From positions 1 to 64,000 of the forward strand of contig CAYOIZ010000020.1 of assembly GCA_964404165.1 (NCBI GenBank): a stretch of 64,000 nt of DNA. Reading direction: 5' to 3'. The notes under the pieces were generated by a model. That model did not search any database. It was not told the origin of the DNA and saw only the letters and a program-made list of their open reading frames with translations. Below are positions 52,757 through 62,045 of the stretch, piece after piece (the stretch's first letter is position 1; the number at the start of each line of letters is the position of its first letter). Position numbers and translations under genes: made by a program. Source of the DNA: DASYLJ01 sp964404165. Its GTDB lineage: Bacteria; Desulfobacterota; Binatia; DP-6.

Positions 52757-53340
52757 CGCGAGGTGAGACGTTTCACCTGCAATCCACACCCGCCAACACG
52801 GTGTTGGGCGGTTTTCCGATCGGCCTGCCACCGGCGTTGACGATCAAATCCGGCGACACGGTGCGGATCGACGCGTTTTCTTCGAGGCCTTCGGGGTCCC
52901 GCCCGAGAACGTCCTGCCGGACGCCATCGCGTTCTGGGAGAGCCTGCCGACGAAGACGCGCTTCGGTCCCCACATCTGCACGGGGCCGCTCTATCTGGCC
53001 GGCGCGGAACCCGGAGACACGATCGAGATCCAGATCCTCGACGTCTACCAGCGCGTCGACGGCAAGTGGCCGCTTCGCGCCGACGGACGTGGCGTCGATG
53101 CCCACCCGTCCGAGCGACCCGACGGACATCCGCTTCGGCGACTGGCGGCACCTCGAGGTCGACTACATGGTCGTCGGGCGTGTCGCGATGGGTCCACGAC
53201 GGCGGGCACGAGGTCGAGTTCCAGGTCGTCGACGCCCGCATGCAGACGACGAAGTTCGGGTTCCAGATGCCGAGCGCGCCCGACGAGCTGTCGCTCACGG
53301 CCAGTGAATTCGCGACGCTCGTGAACCCGGCGGATCGATG
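52757..53340 (+). pseudogene. broken acetamidase/formamidase (FmdA/AmdA) gene
   Basis: The plus strand first reads GETFHLQSTPANTVLG then LPPALTIKSGDTVRID, the N-terminal block of the FmdA_AmdA family. A frameshift near 52876 then gives FFEAFGVPPENVLPDAIAFW, KTRFGPHICTGPLYLAGAEP and GDTIEIQILDVYQR, the central block. Further frame changes near 53100-53200 give DIRFGDWRHLEVDYMVVG and WVHDGGHEVEFQVVDARMQT. Intact enzymes are 300-400 residues in one frame, so this gene is dead by several indels and a deletion. The last pieces may come from another gene. Confidence 0.7.
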
Positions 53341-53426
53341 GGTAGGCCCGCGTCCCCGCCCTGTCTGCTCATCTGACACCACCGTGATCGCGGACGGATG
53401 GTCGTCGCGCTGCGAATCCGAACTTC

Positions 53427-54938
53427 TCACCGGGCGCGACGTCGACGCCGGCGCCACCGCCGGATCAGGAGCACGACGGCAACGACGAGGAGCACCGCCG
53501 AGAACACGACGATGCCTGCGACCATGCCAAGGCCGCGCCAGAGCCGCTCCCAGCCGGTGTGATCGTACGGAGCGGCCGACGCCAGCACGGGCACCGCCGG
53601 GTCGAGCGCCGCATCGAAGCGCGCGATCTCGTCGGACAGGCGTTCGACGACGTCGGGATGCTCGGCCGCCACGTCCTGCTGCTCGCCGGGATCGGCCTCG
53701 AGGTCGAACAACATCTGCGGGTGCGAGTAGAGCTCGGCCCTGGCGAGCGGCTCGAAGAGCTCCGGGTACCAGCCGGATTGTGGGAGCTTCAGCTTCCAAC
53801 GACCGTCACGCACTGCCCCGACCGCGGGACGGGCGTCGCCGAAGGGCATCCGCAGGCTGAAGTAGTAGAAGGGCGTCGGTGCACGTTCGCCGCGTCCCTC
53901 GAGGACGCCGACGAGGCTCCGGCCGTCGATGACGCGGTCGTCGGGCACGGGCGCACCCGCGAGCTGCGCCAGGGTGGGCAGCCAGTCCATCATGTCGGCG
54001 ACGCTGGAGACGGTCCGGCCCGCCGGAACGCCGCCGGGCCACCGCACCACCGCCGGTACGCGATGCCCGCCTTCGAACGTGCTCGTCTTGCCGCCACGCA
54101 GCCCGCCGGCGCTGCCGCCCCAGTCGCGCATGGCGAGCCAGGGGCCGTTGTCGCTGGTGAACACCACGAGCGTGTCCCGGTCGAGCCCGAGCTCCGCCAG
54201 CCGCTTCATCAGCTCGCCGATCGAGGCGTCGAGCTCTTCGACCACGTCGCCGTAGGTGCCGCGACGCGAGCGGCCCCGGTACGGCTCCGACGGATGGAGC
54301 GGAATGTGCGGAGCGTTGTGGGCCAGGTAGAGGAAGAAGGGCACGCCGTCCTTCGCCGCCGACGTCAGGAACTCGAGCGCCCGATCGGTGTAGCGACGGA
54401 TGAGGCGGGACTGGTCGACGGGCTCGGGCAGCCGGCGCCGGCCGTCCCAGACGAAGAAGTTCTGCTGGTCGTTGCTGTGGGGGACGCCGAAGAACTCGGT
54501 GAAGCCGTGGTTCCACGGCATGAACTCGTCGGTGTTGCCGAGATGCCACTTGCCGACCATGGCGGTGCGGTAGCCGGCGTCGCGCAACAGCTCCGGGATG
54601 GTGATCTCGTGCTGCGGCAATCCCTCGGGCGTGTCGTGGAAGAGGACGGCGTTGACGCCGGAGCGGGCCGGATACCGCCCCGTCATGAGCGCCGCACGCG
54701 ACGGCGAGCAGGTGTTGCCGACGGAGTAGAAGTCGGTGAAGCGCACGCCCTCGTGCGCGAGCCGATCGATGCTGGGTGTGGCGATGTCGCTCGCACCGTA
54801 GGAGGCAAGGTCGCCCCAGCCGAGGTCGTCCGCCAGGATGAAGACGACGTTGGGACGCGGCGCGGCGGGCGGCGTCTGCGCCACGGCGGTCGTCGCGAGC
54901 AGGACGCACAGCAGGACGGTGGTCGCCGTGACACGCAT
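53427..54938 (-). CDS. membrane-anchored arylsulfatase
   Basis: A 503-residue type I sulfatase with signal peptide (TTVLLCVLLATTAVAQ). Metal Asp residues lie in FILADDLGWGD. The formylglycine motif is N-T-C77-S-P-S-R81-A-A-L-M-T-G-R-Y-P, with MVGKWHLGNTD and TSDNGPW intact. Unlike the two other sulfatases here, the C-terminus carries a hydrophobic helix (MVAGIVVFSAVLLVVAVVLL) followed by an Arg-rich tail. The enzyme should be fixed to the inner membrane facing the periplasm. It stands alone, convergent with the acetamidase remnant and divergent from the next hydrolase gene. Confidence 0.88.
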   Translation of the reverse strand: MRVTATTVLLCVLLATTAVAQTPPAAPRPNVVFILADDLGWGDLASYGASDIATPSIDRLAHEGVRFTDFYSVGNTCSPSRAALMTGRYPARSGVNAVLFHDTPEGLPQHEITIPELLRDAGYRTAMVGKWHLGNTDEFMPWNHGFTEFFGVPHSNDQQNFFVWDGRRRLPEPVDQSRLIRRYTDRALEFLTSAAKDGVPFFLYLAHNAPHIPLHPSEPYRGRSRRGTYGDVVEELDASIGELMKRLAELGLDRDTLVVFTSDNGPWLAMRDWGGSAGGLRGGKTSTFEGGHRVPAVVRWPGGVPAGRTVSSVADMMDWLPTLAQLAGAPVPDDRVIDGRSLVGVLEGRGERAPTPFYYFSLRMPFGDARPAVGAVRDGRWKLKLPQSGWYPELFEPLARAELYSHPQMLFDLEADPGEQQDVAAEHPDVVERLSDEIARFDAALDPAVPVLASAAPYDHTGWERLWRGLGMVAGIVVFSAVLLVVAVVLLIRRWRRRRRRAR

Positions 54939-55009
54939 GGCTGTCGGACCTATTGCACTTCGGTCGACGACGTTGAATCCGTGGCGCCACGCATCACCGG
55001 AGGGGAACC

Positions 55010-55915
55010 ATGGCCGACACCGAACGTGAATCGACGAGGACGGTCGCAACCCGCGACGGCCGGGCGCTCGCATGTCTCGACGTCGGCGATCCGGGCGGGC
55101 CCCTCGTCATCCACAATCATGGCGGACCCAGCAGCCGGCTCGAGGCTCGCCTCTTCGCGAGCTCGGCATCGAAGCACGGCTTGCGTCTCGTCTGCGTCGA
55201 CCGGCCCGGAGTGGGGCGTTCGAGTCCCCAGGACTCGCGCACCTATTCTGGGTGGGCCGACGATCTGACGACGATCGCCACCGCGTTGGGCTACGACGAA
55301 TTCGGCGTGACGGGTTGGTCGGAGGGTGGCCCATGGGCGCTTGCGGCAGCTGCCTACATCGATCCCCGTCGACTGCGCCATGTCAGCAGCATCGCGGGGG
55401 GGAGCTACGGAGCGTTCGGGGACAACTGGGCAGCGAAGTATCTCTCCAAAGCCGACGCGCTGGGGGGATTCCTCGCGTTGCATTTCGAGCCTGGCTTTCG
55501 CCTCATGTACGCAGCCATCGGCCTGACCGCCGAGCACTTCCAGCGAACGTACATCAAGGCGTTGCGGAACGCCGTCAACGACTACGATCGACGGATCCTG
55601 CTCCCACCGGCGTTCGAATCCGCCTTCTGCGAGGCCAGCGCCGAATGCTTCGTGCAGGGCAGCGACGGGCTGGTTCGCGACAGTGAGCTCCTCTATCGGC
55701 GTTGGGCGTTCGACGTGAGCACGATCGAACGGCCAGTCCACATGTGGCAGGGACTGGACGATGCACTCGTGCCGGCGCCCATCAATCGACAGGTAGCCGA
55801 GCGAATGCCCGGAGCGGTGTGGCATCCCGTCGAGGGCGCCGGCCATTTCGTGGCGGTCGGTTCGGCGGACGACGTGTTCGCGATCGCGCGCGAGGAACTG
55901 GGCGCGCCGCGATAG
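55010..55915 (+). CDS. alpha/beta hydrolase
   Basis: A 301-residue cytoplasmic protein with GGAGGGG before the ATG. Oxyanion HGGP is at residues 37-40, nucleophile S104 is in GWSEGGPWA, and the catalytic His is in EGAGHFVAV near residue 282. The VCVDRPGVGRSSP block after the first strands is typical of the lipolytic/peroxidase-like alpha/beta hydrolase superfamily. No signal peptide. Substrate unknown. It is followed by the LLM oxidoreductase gene 58 bp later on the same strand. Confidence 0.87.
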   Translation: MADTERESTRTVATRDGRALACLDVGDPGGPLVIHNHGGPSSRLEARLFASSASKHGLRLVCVDRPGVGRSSPQDSRTYSGWADDLTTIATALGYDEFGVTGWSEGGPWALAAAAYIDPRRLRHVSSIAGGSYGAFGDNWAAKYLSKADALGGFLALHFEPGFRLMYAAIGLTAEHFQRTYIKALRNAVNDYDRRILLPPAFESAFCEASAECFVQGSDGLVRDSELLYRRWAFDVSTIERPVHMWQGLDDALVPAPINRQVAERMPGAVWHPVEGAGHFVAVGSADDVFAIAREELGAPR

Positions 55916-55973
55916 CGGGCCCTGCCCTGGCGACTGGCGCCCGTGCCACCGGCGCGATAGCACCGTCGACGTC

Positions 55974-56843
55974 ATGCGCTTCTCCTACGCCGAAGCCCTC
56001 TGCGACCCCACGCACTACCTCCCGCTCGCTCGGGCGGTGGAAGACGCCGGGTGGGACTCGTTCATCGTCCCCGACAGCATCTGCTATCCGGAGGTCTCGG
56101 ACAGCAAGTATCCCTACACCCCCGACGGCAACCGCGAGTTCCTCGAGGACAAGCCGTTCATCGAGCCGTTCTCGCTGATTCCGGCCATGGGCGCGGTGAC
56201 GAGCCGGCTCCGCTTCACGACGTTCGTCGTCAAGCTGCCGATCCGCCAGCCGGTGCTCGTCGCCAAATCCGTGGCGTCGGTCGCGGTCATGACGCAGGGA
56301 CGCTTCGGCTTCGGCGTCGGGCTCTCCCCCTGGCCCGAGGACTTCGCCGTCACGGGGACCGAGTGGAAGACGCGCGGCAAGCGCATGGACGAGATGATCG
56401 CCATCATCCGCGGCCTGCTGCGCGGCGCGTACTTCGAGTTCGACGGGACGCACTATCGGGTCCCGAGCATCAAGATATGTCCGGTGCCCCCGTCGCCGGT
56501 CCCCGTCCTGATCGGCGGACACACCGAGCCGGCGCTGCGTCGGGCGGCACGGCTGGGCGACGGGTGGATGCACGCAGGCGGAGACCACGAGCTGCTCGTC
56601 GGGTACCTCCAGCGACTGGCGGAGCTTCGACGTGACTGTGGACGTGAGCGCGATCCGTTCGAGATCCACGTGATCTCCCTGCACGCCTACACGGCCGACG
56701 GCGTCCGCATGCTCGAGGACCTCGGCGTGACGGACGTCATCGTGGGCTTCCGCGACCCCTACCACATGCCGGACACACCGGTCGGCGAGAAGATCGACTA
56801 TCTCCGTCGCTATGCCGACGACGTCATCGCGGCGTTCCGATAG
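55974..56843 (+). CDS. LLM-class (probably F420-dependent) oxidoreductase
   Basis: A 289-residue TIM-barrel protein of the bacterial luciferase-like family. Visible blocks are LPLARAVEDAGWDSFIVPDS, TSRLRFTTFVVKLPIRQPVL and QGRFGFGVGLSPWPEDFAVT. These are followed by the cofactor-pocket strand PVPVLIGGHTEPALRRAARL GDGWMHAG. The TTFVVKLPIRQPVLVAKSVA segment, a pocket near F420 or FMN, resembles actinobacterial F420-dependent members. The reaction is likely oxidation or reduction of a small alcohol or ketone. It probably shares an operon with the hydrolase upstream and the transporter downstream. Confidence 0.85.
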   Translation: MRFSYAEALCDPTHYLPLARAVEDAGWDSFIVPDSICYPEVSDSKYPYTPDGNREFLEDKPFIEPFSLIPAMGAVTSRLRFTTFVVKLPIRQPVLVAKSVASVAVMTQGRFGFGVGLSPWPEDFAVTGTEWKTRGKRMDEMIAIIRGLLRGAYFEFDGTHYRVPSIKICPVPPSPVPVLIGGHTEPALRRAARLGDGWMHAGGDHELLVGYLQRLAELRRDCGRERDPFEIHVISLHAYTADGVRMLEDLGVTDVIVGFRDPYHMPDTPVGEKIDYLRRYADDVIAAFR

Positions 56844-56927
56844 GACCCGACCTCGTTCGGTGCGGTGATCGAGAGCCTTCGCCGAAAGTGGCGGCGCGGT
56901 CCGCAGCGGGTCGTGTGAGGGGGGAGC

Positions 56928-58196
56928 ATGCAGGGGAATTCGCCGCGCCGGATACTGTTCGCGAGCCTGATCGGCACCACGATCGAGTTCTTCGACTTCT
57001 ACATCTACGCCACGGCCGCGGTGTTGGTGTTCCCGCACCTGTTCTTTCCGGCCGCGGACCCGGCCTCGGCCACGCTGCAGTCGCTCGCCACCTTCGCCCT
57101 CGCGTTCTTCGCGCGGCCCGTCGGCTCGGCGGTCTTCGGACACTACGGCGACCGCATCGGCCGCAAGGCGACGCTGGTGGCGGCGCTGCTGACCATGGGG
57201 TTGTCCACCGTCTGCATCGGCCTGCTGCCGACCTACGAGAGCGCGGGCCTGCTGGCGCCGATGCTGTTGGCGCTGTGCCGCTGCGGCCAGGGCTTCGGGC
57301 TCGGCGGCGAATGGGGTGGCGCCGTACTGCTGGCCACCGAGAACGCGCCGCCGGGCAAGCAGAACTGGTACGGCATGTTCCCGCAGCTCGGCGCGCCGAT
57401 CGGGTTCATCTGCTCCTCCGGCGTGTTCCTGCCGCTGACGCACTACCTGAGCGAGGAGCAGTTCCTGCAGTGGGGCTGGCGCGTGCCGTTCGTCGCCAGC
57501 GCCGTGCTGGTACTGGTGGGGCTGTGGGTACGCCTCAACATCGAGGAGACGCCGGCGTTCCGCCGCGCGCTGCAGAACGACGAGCGCGTGCGCGTGCCGG
57601 TGGCCGAGGTGTTCCGCCACCACGGCACGCGGCTGCTGCTCGGCACGTTCGCCGCGGTGGCCACGTTCGTCACGTTCTATCTGATGACGGTGTTCACGCT
57701 CTCCTGGGGCACCAGCCATCTGGGATACTCACGCGAGCGCTTCCTGATCCTGCAGATGGCAGCCGTGGTGTGCTTCGGCGTCACCATCCCGTTGTCGGCG
57801 CGGCTCGCCGACGTCTTCGATCCGCGCTCGGTGCTGATCGCCGCGAGCGCCGGCATCACGCTCTTCGGATTCGTCTTCGCGCCGCTGCTCGCGGCGGGCA
57901 GCACGGGAATGGTGCTGCTCTGCCTGTCGCTCGGACTGGGCCTGATGGGGCTGACCTACGGGCCGCTGGGCGCGGCGCTCGCGGCCCTGTTCCCGACCGC
58001 CGTGCGCTATACGGGGGCCTCACTCACCTTCAACTTCGCGGGCATCGTCGGCGCCTCGCTGACGCCGTACGCGGCCACGTGGCTGGCGCAGGAGTTCGGA
58101 CTCACGGCGGTGGGCTACTACCTCTCCGCGGCGGGTCTGCTGACCCTCGGCGCGCTGCTGTTGCTGTCGCGCGGTGCGATGGCGGCACGCCACTGA
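56928..58196 (+). CDS. MFS transporter, metabolite:H+ symporter (ProP/ShiA-like)
   Basis: A 422-residue, twelve-helix transporter with GAGGGGGGA before the ATG. The N-terminus LIGTTIEFFDFYIYATAAVL is the hallmark of the MHS group (citrate, proline/betaine, shikimate carriers). The GDRIGRKATLV loop between helices 2 and 3 is the MFS signature. The block GEWGGAVLLATENAP is also typical of this group. It likely imports an organic acid or compatible solute with H+. It ends the hydrolase/LLM/transporter run. Confidence 0.9.
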   Translation: MQGNSPRRILFASLIGTTIEFFDFYIYATAAVLVFPHLFFPAADPASATLQSLATFALAFFARPVGSAVFGHYGDRIGRKATLVAALLTMGLSTVCIGLLPTYESAGLLAPMLLALCRCGQGFGLGGEWGGAVLLATENAPPGKQNWYGMFPQLGAPIGFICSSGVFLPLTHYLSEEQFLQWGWRVPFVASAVLVLVGLWVRLNIEETPAFRRALQNDERVRVPVAEVFRHHGTRLLLGTFAAVATFVTFYLMTVFTLSWGTSHLGYSRERFLILQMAAVVCFGVTIPLSARLADVFDPRSVLIAASAGITLFGFVFAPLLAAGSTGMVLLCLSLGLGLMGLTYGPLGAALAALFPTAVRYTGASLTFNFAGIVGASLTPYAATWLAQEFGLTAVGYYLSAAGLLTLGALLLLSRGAMAARH

Positions 58197-58459
58197 AGGA
58201 CATCCACGTCGAGCAGCGCGCGGGCGACGCTGGCCCACGGGAGGCCCCACCCCACCAGAGCGGCGTCGGGGCGACGCGCGTTCCGGTGCGGGCGTTCCGG
58301 GTAGCCGACTGCATGTGCGACGGGCATCGCGCACGCGCGTGTCCACGGATTCGGGAGCCCGCTGCCGACGCCGAACCGCCGGTCGCGCGCGGGGACGCGG
58401 GTCCTGGCAGATTCCGGGCGTTTCTCCTTCCTCGTCCGTGTGTGGCGCGGGCTGCGGCC

Positions 58460-58702
58460 TCAGGGCCCCGAATCACCGAGCTGGTCGATCATCCTGCGCA
58501 GCACGCCCACCAACTGCTCCGCCGATCCGAAGAGAGCGCGTCGCCCCGAGCTCATGTGCTCGACACGCCCCGCGAATGGTCCTTCCGTCGCCCGCGTTTC
58601 GCGGCTGAACTGGACGACGAAGGCCTTCCACACCGGCAGGGTCGGAACGTCGTCGGTCTTCGACGGGACCCGGGAGCGTGCGCTTCGCCGGTCCGAGCTC
58701 AT
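58460..58702 (-). CDS. small conserved protein (FVVQF...GRVEHMxSG type)
   Basis: An 80-residue protein. WKAFVVQFSRETRATEGPFA then GRVEHMSSGRRALFGSAEQL VGVLRRM matches, from memory, a common family of about 60-90-residue proteins of pattern 'FVVQF...G.F.GRVEH..SG....F.S..EL..F'. Function is unknown. It follows the large AAA regulator gene on the same strand, 85 bp downstream, and may be co-transcribed. The upstream bases lack a purine-rich ribosome site. Confidence 0.65.
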   Translation of the reverse strand: MSSDRRSARSRVPSKTDDVPTLPVWKAFVVQFSRETRATEGPFAGRVEHMSSGRRALFGSAEQLVGVLRRMIDQLGDSGP

Positions 58703-58787
58703 GCTGCGGAGGGTGACATCAGATGGATGCGCCGTCTGGTAAAAGTCGCGAAAGTTCCGGGAAAAGATGGACGCGCGTCGCGCGCGT

Positions 58788-61700
58788 TCAGTGGCTCGTG
58801 AGGGTGGCGAGAAGCTCCCGAGCTTCGACCACATCGGCCATTCGCGAGCGTGCGTCGAACGATCGGTACGCCTCGGCGAGAACGGCACGGGCGTCGGCCA
58901 CGCGCCCGCGCGCCGTCAAGGCCCGCGCCATGCTGATCGCCGCACGCAGCTCGAGCGCCTTCGCGTCCGCGCCGCGCCCGAGCTCCAGCGCGCGCGCGAG
59001 GCACCGTTCCGCCTCGTGCGGATCGTCGCGCAGCAGGAGCTCGCCCTTCAAACGCCAGAGCTCGGGCTGATACACGCGGTCCAGGGTCGTCTGCGTCACC
59101 AGCAGACCGGCGTCGGCCGCCGCCACGCCTTCGGCCGTCGTGCCGGCATGGAGATGCGCCTCGGCAAGGAACGCGTATGCGAACGCCGAGAAATATCGCG
59201 CGCCCGTCCCGAGCATGCGGACGAGCCCCTCCTCGATGGTGCTTGCCCCATCGCAGGGCTTCCCCGCCCGCACCTGCGCCCATCCCACCAAGACGCCTGC
59301 GACGGCGTTCCAGAACGCGAATCCGTGCTCGGAGGACAGCGATCCCGCCTCCAGGGCCGTTTCGCCTCCTCGGCGAACGTTCCGGCAGAGCAGCTCGACG
59401 ATGGCCGTCTGGACGAGCACGGAGGTCAGGGTGAACGCGCTCCCCGAGCAGCGCGCCCGCTCGACGGTGGCGCGCGCGATCTCCGCGGCGCGCTCCGGAT
59501 GGCCGAGGAACCAGAGCGCGATGGCATGGTGACTCGTGGCGGCGATCGAAGGAGCCACGCCGTGGACGACGGGCGACGTCACGCCCTTCGCAGGCTGCGG
59601 GCTCGCGAAACGACCATCCGCGATGTCCGCGCACTCACGGAAACGTCCGTCGTACAGCGCCGTCCGCAGCGCTGCGCTGTCCGCGATCGCGCGACAATCC
59701 GACCGGCGCAGGCGTCGCGCGAGACCGCGCAGCTGTTCGACGTGAGCGATCGACTCATCGCGGTCTGCCCGGATCATGTAGAAGTACCAGCGGGCGTAGA
59801 GGATATCGAAGAGCTGCGCCGGAGTGCCCACCTTGGCGCAGAGCTCGGCCGCGAGTGCGTAGTCTTCGCGAACGCTCTCGGACGCGAACCCGTCGATGTC
59901 GCTCCGTGCAGCGCCGAGGGACAATCGCAGCTCGAGCTCGCGGCGGCATCGCTCGCCGTCGTCGGGGATGAGCGCGACCAGCGCGATCGCGGACTCCAGA
60001 TAGCCGATCGCTTCGCGGCTGGCGAATCGCTCTCGCGCCCTCGTCGCGGCCGCCCCGAAGTAGTGCAACGCACGCGCATCGTCCCGGCCGCGCTCGAAAT
60101 GGACGGCCAGCTGGGCGGCGATTTCCATCCGTCGCGCGCCGTGCGCACTCTCGAGGGCCCGACCGATGCGCTGATGCAGTCGAATGCATTGCGCCTCGGC
60201 GATGTCCGCGTACACCACCTGCCGGTACAGCTCGTGCGTGAAGGTGTAGCGATCCGTCATGCTGCGATCCGGCCATTCGACGCGCCCGGCGACACGGATG
60301 AACCGCTGCGCCCGGGCGAACCCCTGGCAGCGCAGCTCCGCATCCGCCACGTCGGTCCCAAGCGCCGCGGCAAGGACCAGCGGCGTGAACTCGCTGCCTG
60401 CAACGCTCGCGGCCTGGAGGAGCGCGTAGTCGGCGGGACTCAACCCGCGGAACTGTTCCTCGATCAGGAACCGCACGTCGTCGGGAACGCCGAGGTCGAT
60501 CTTCTCCAAGGGCGCGCGCAACGCCCAGCCGGGGGCGGTGTCGAGGATCTGTCCGCGGGACAGCATGTGGTCGATCACGCCGACCATGAACAGCGGATTG
60601 CCGTTCGTATGCGTGCGGATCACGCTCGCCAACGCGGGAGCGAAATCATTGCCGGGGAAGCGCGCCTCGACGTACGCCGACACCGCCGCCTCGCTCAGGT
60701 CGTCCAGCGGCAGCTCCACCGATTGCCGGTGGACATAGAGCGTACGCACGGCGCTCATCAGGACGTGCTCACTGACGATGGCGTCCGCGGGACGATACGT
60801 GCCGAGCACCAGCAGGCGTGCTGGTTCGGGACGCAGCCCGAGCATCGAGAGCACGTCGACCGTGGACGGGTCGCACCAGTGGAGATCCTCCAGCACGAGG
60901 ACGAGGGTCACGTCGGTCGCGAGCGTTTCGACGAGGATGGCGAGCTCGCGCAGCATGCGCCGGGACGTCACGCCCTGGAGCGCCTGTCGCAGGGCATCCA
61001 TCTCGTCGGCATCGACCAACCATGGCATTTGCGCCAGCCACGTCGGTGCAACGCGGCGCAGTTGGCCCCGGAGGTTGGATGCATCGGGATGGTGCGCCAA
61101 CCGCTCGAGCGCCTCGAGTACCGGCATGTATGGTTCGCGCGGCCCATGCTGCTCTATACAGGCCCCACGAAGGAGCCATATCGGTCTTCGCGATTCGCGA
61201 ACCGCTTTCGATTCGAGGAATGCGTCGACCAAGGCGGTCTTGCCGATCCCGGCGGATCCGGTGACGAACGCCAGTTGTCGCTCGCCGTCGTGCGCCTTCG
61301 CGAGCAGGGCGCCCAACTGTCCCAGCTCGCGATCACGGCCTACCAGGTACCGTCGTGCCGGCGTCGGGCCGACGTCCGGCGATGACCACCCGGACGCAAC
61401 GGCCGAGGGCCGATCACTCGCTGGCGTTTCGTCTCGGTCGATCGGCGCGATGAAGCGGAAGCCACGGCGCTGTATCGTCTCGATGAAGCGCGGCGCCTTC
61501 GCGCCGTCTCCCAACGCGGCTCGCAGCTCGCCGATCGACTTGCTCATGACGGACTCGGTCACCGTCACATCCGACCAGACCGCGTCCATCAGCTCGCCCT
61601 TGCTGACGAGCACGCCAGGACGATCGGCCAGGTAGCTCAGCACCGACCAGGTCTTGGGCCGGAGTTGCACCGGGTCCGAGCCACGCAGCAGCCGACCGCC

Positions 61701-61805
61701 GCGCAGGTCCAGGCAGAACGGAGCGAAGCGGATCTCTGCCGCGGACGGTGTCACCGCGCCGGCTGCCCCGGCACCAGACTGCCTGCGGATGCGCCCGGTC
61801 GTCAT
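58788..61805 (-). CDS. winged-helix/AAA regulator with TPR-like C-terminus
   Basis: A 1005-residue protein. Residues 25-120 are an OmpR/CadC-type winged helix (FCLDLRGGRLLRGSDPVQLR, then VMSKSIGELRAALGDGAKAP and QRRGFRFIAPI). Residues 150-420 are an AAA_16 ATPase with Walker A G183-S-A-G-I-G-K-T190 and Walker B VLVLEDLHWCD. A long helical repeat region (about 560-1000) resembles TPR/MalT-type sensor arrays. The architecture is that of one-component signal-integrating regulators in which ATP and inducer control DNA binding. Its targets are probably the neighbouring genes; the inducer is unknown. Confidence 0.88.
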   Translation of the reverse strand: MTTGRIRRQSGAGAAGAVTPSAAEIRFAPFCLDLRGGRLLRGSDPVQLRPKTWSVLSYLADRPGVLVSKGELMDAVWSDVTVTESVMSKSIGELRAALGDGAKAPRFIETIQRRGFRFIAPIDRDETPASDRPSAVASGWSSPDVGPTPARRYLVGRDRELGQLGALLAKAHDGERQLAFVTGSAGIGKTALVDAFLESKAVRESRRPIWLLRGACIEQHGPREPYMPVLEALERLAHHPDASNLRGQLRRVAPTWLAQMPWLVDADEMDALRQALQGVTSRRMLRELAILVETLATDVTLVLVLEDLHWCDPSTVDVLSMLGLRPEPARLLVLGTYRPADAIVSEHVLMSAVRTLYVHRQSVELPLDDLSEAAVSAYVEARFPGNDFAPALASVIRTHTNGNPLFMVGVIDHMLSRGQILDTAPGWALRAPLEKIDLGVPDDVRFLIEEQFRGLSPADYALLQAASVAGSEFTPLVLAAALGTDVADAELRCQGFARAQRFIRVAGRVEWPDRSMTDRYTFTHELYRQVVYADIAEAQCIRLHQRIGRALESAHGARRMEIAAQLAVHFERGRDDARALHYFGAAATRARERFASREAIGYLESAIALVALIPDDGERCRRELELRLSLGAARSDIDGFASESVREDYALAAELCAKVGTPAQLFDILYARWYFYMIRADRDESIAHVEQLRGLARRLRRSDCRAIADSAALRTALYDGRFRECADIADGRFASPQPAKGVTSPVVHGVAPSIAATSHHAIALWFLGHPERAAEIARATVERARCSGSAFTLTSVLVQTAIVELLCRNVRRGGETALEAGSLSSEHGFAFWNAVAGVLVGWAQVRAGKPCDGASTIEEGLVRMLGTGARYFSAFAYAFLAEAHLHAGTTAEGVAAADAGLLVTQTTLDRVYQPELWRLKGELLLRDDPHEAERCLARALELGRGADAKALELRAAISMARALTARGRVADARAVLAEAYRSFDARSRMADVVEARELLATLTSH

Positions 61806-62045
61806 TCAACAGTGCATCTAACACGGGGTATCCAGTTGCCCCAAGAGGGGGGGACGGCAGTCGCTCGTCGTCCCACGCGGCGCAGATTTCCGAACATTGT
61901 CCGGGATCCTTCAGGACTCCGCCGGTCGCTTCGCCTATCGCCAGCGCCATGCAGGCTGGCCGCCCTTCAATGTCGCAGCCATTCGCGCCCGCCCGATCAC
62001 CCTCGCATTCGAACTGATCTGGGCGCGCCGAAAGGAGAACCATTC

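Noticed and set aside
58197..58459. Possible frames in the gap after the MFS gene
   Set aside because: Frames are Arg/Pro-rich without starts or motifs; no gene or RNA structure was seen.
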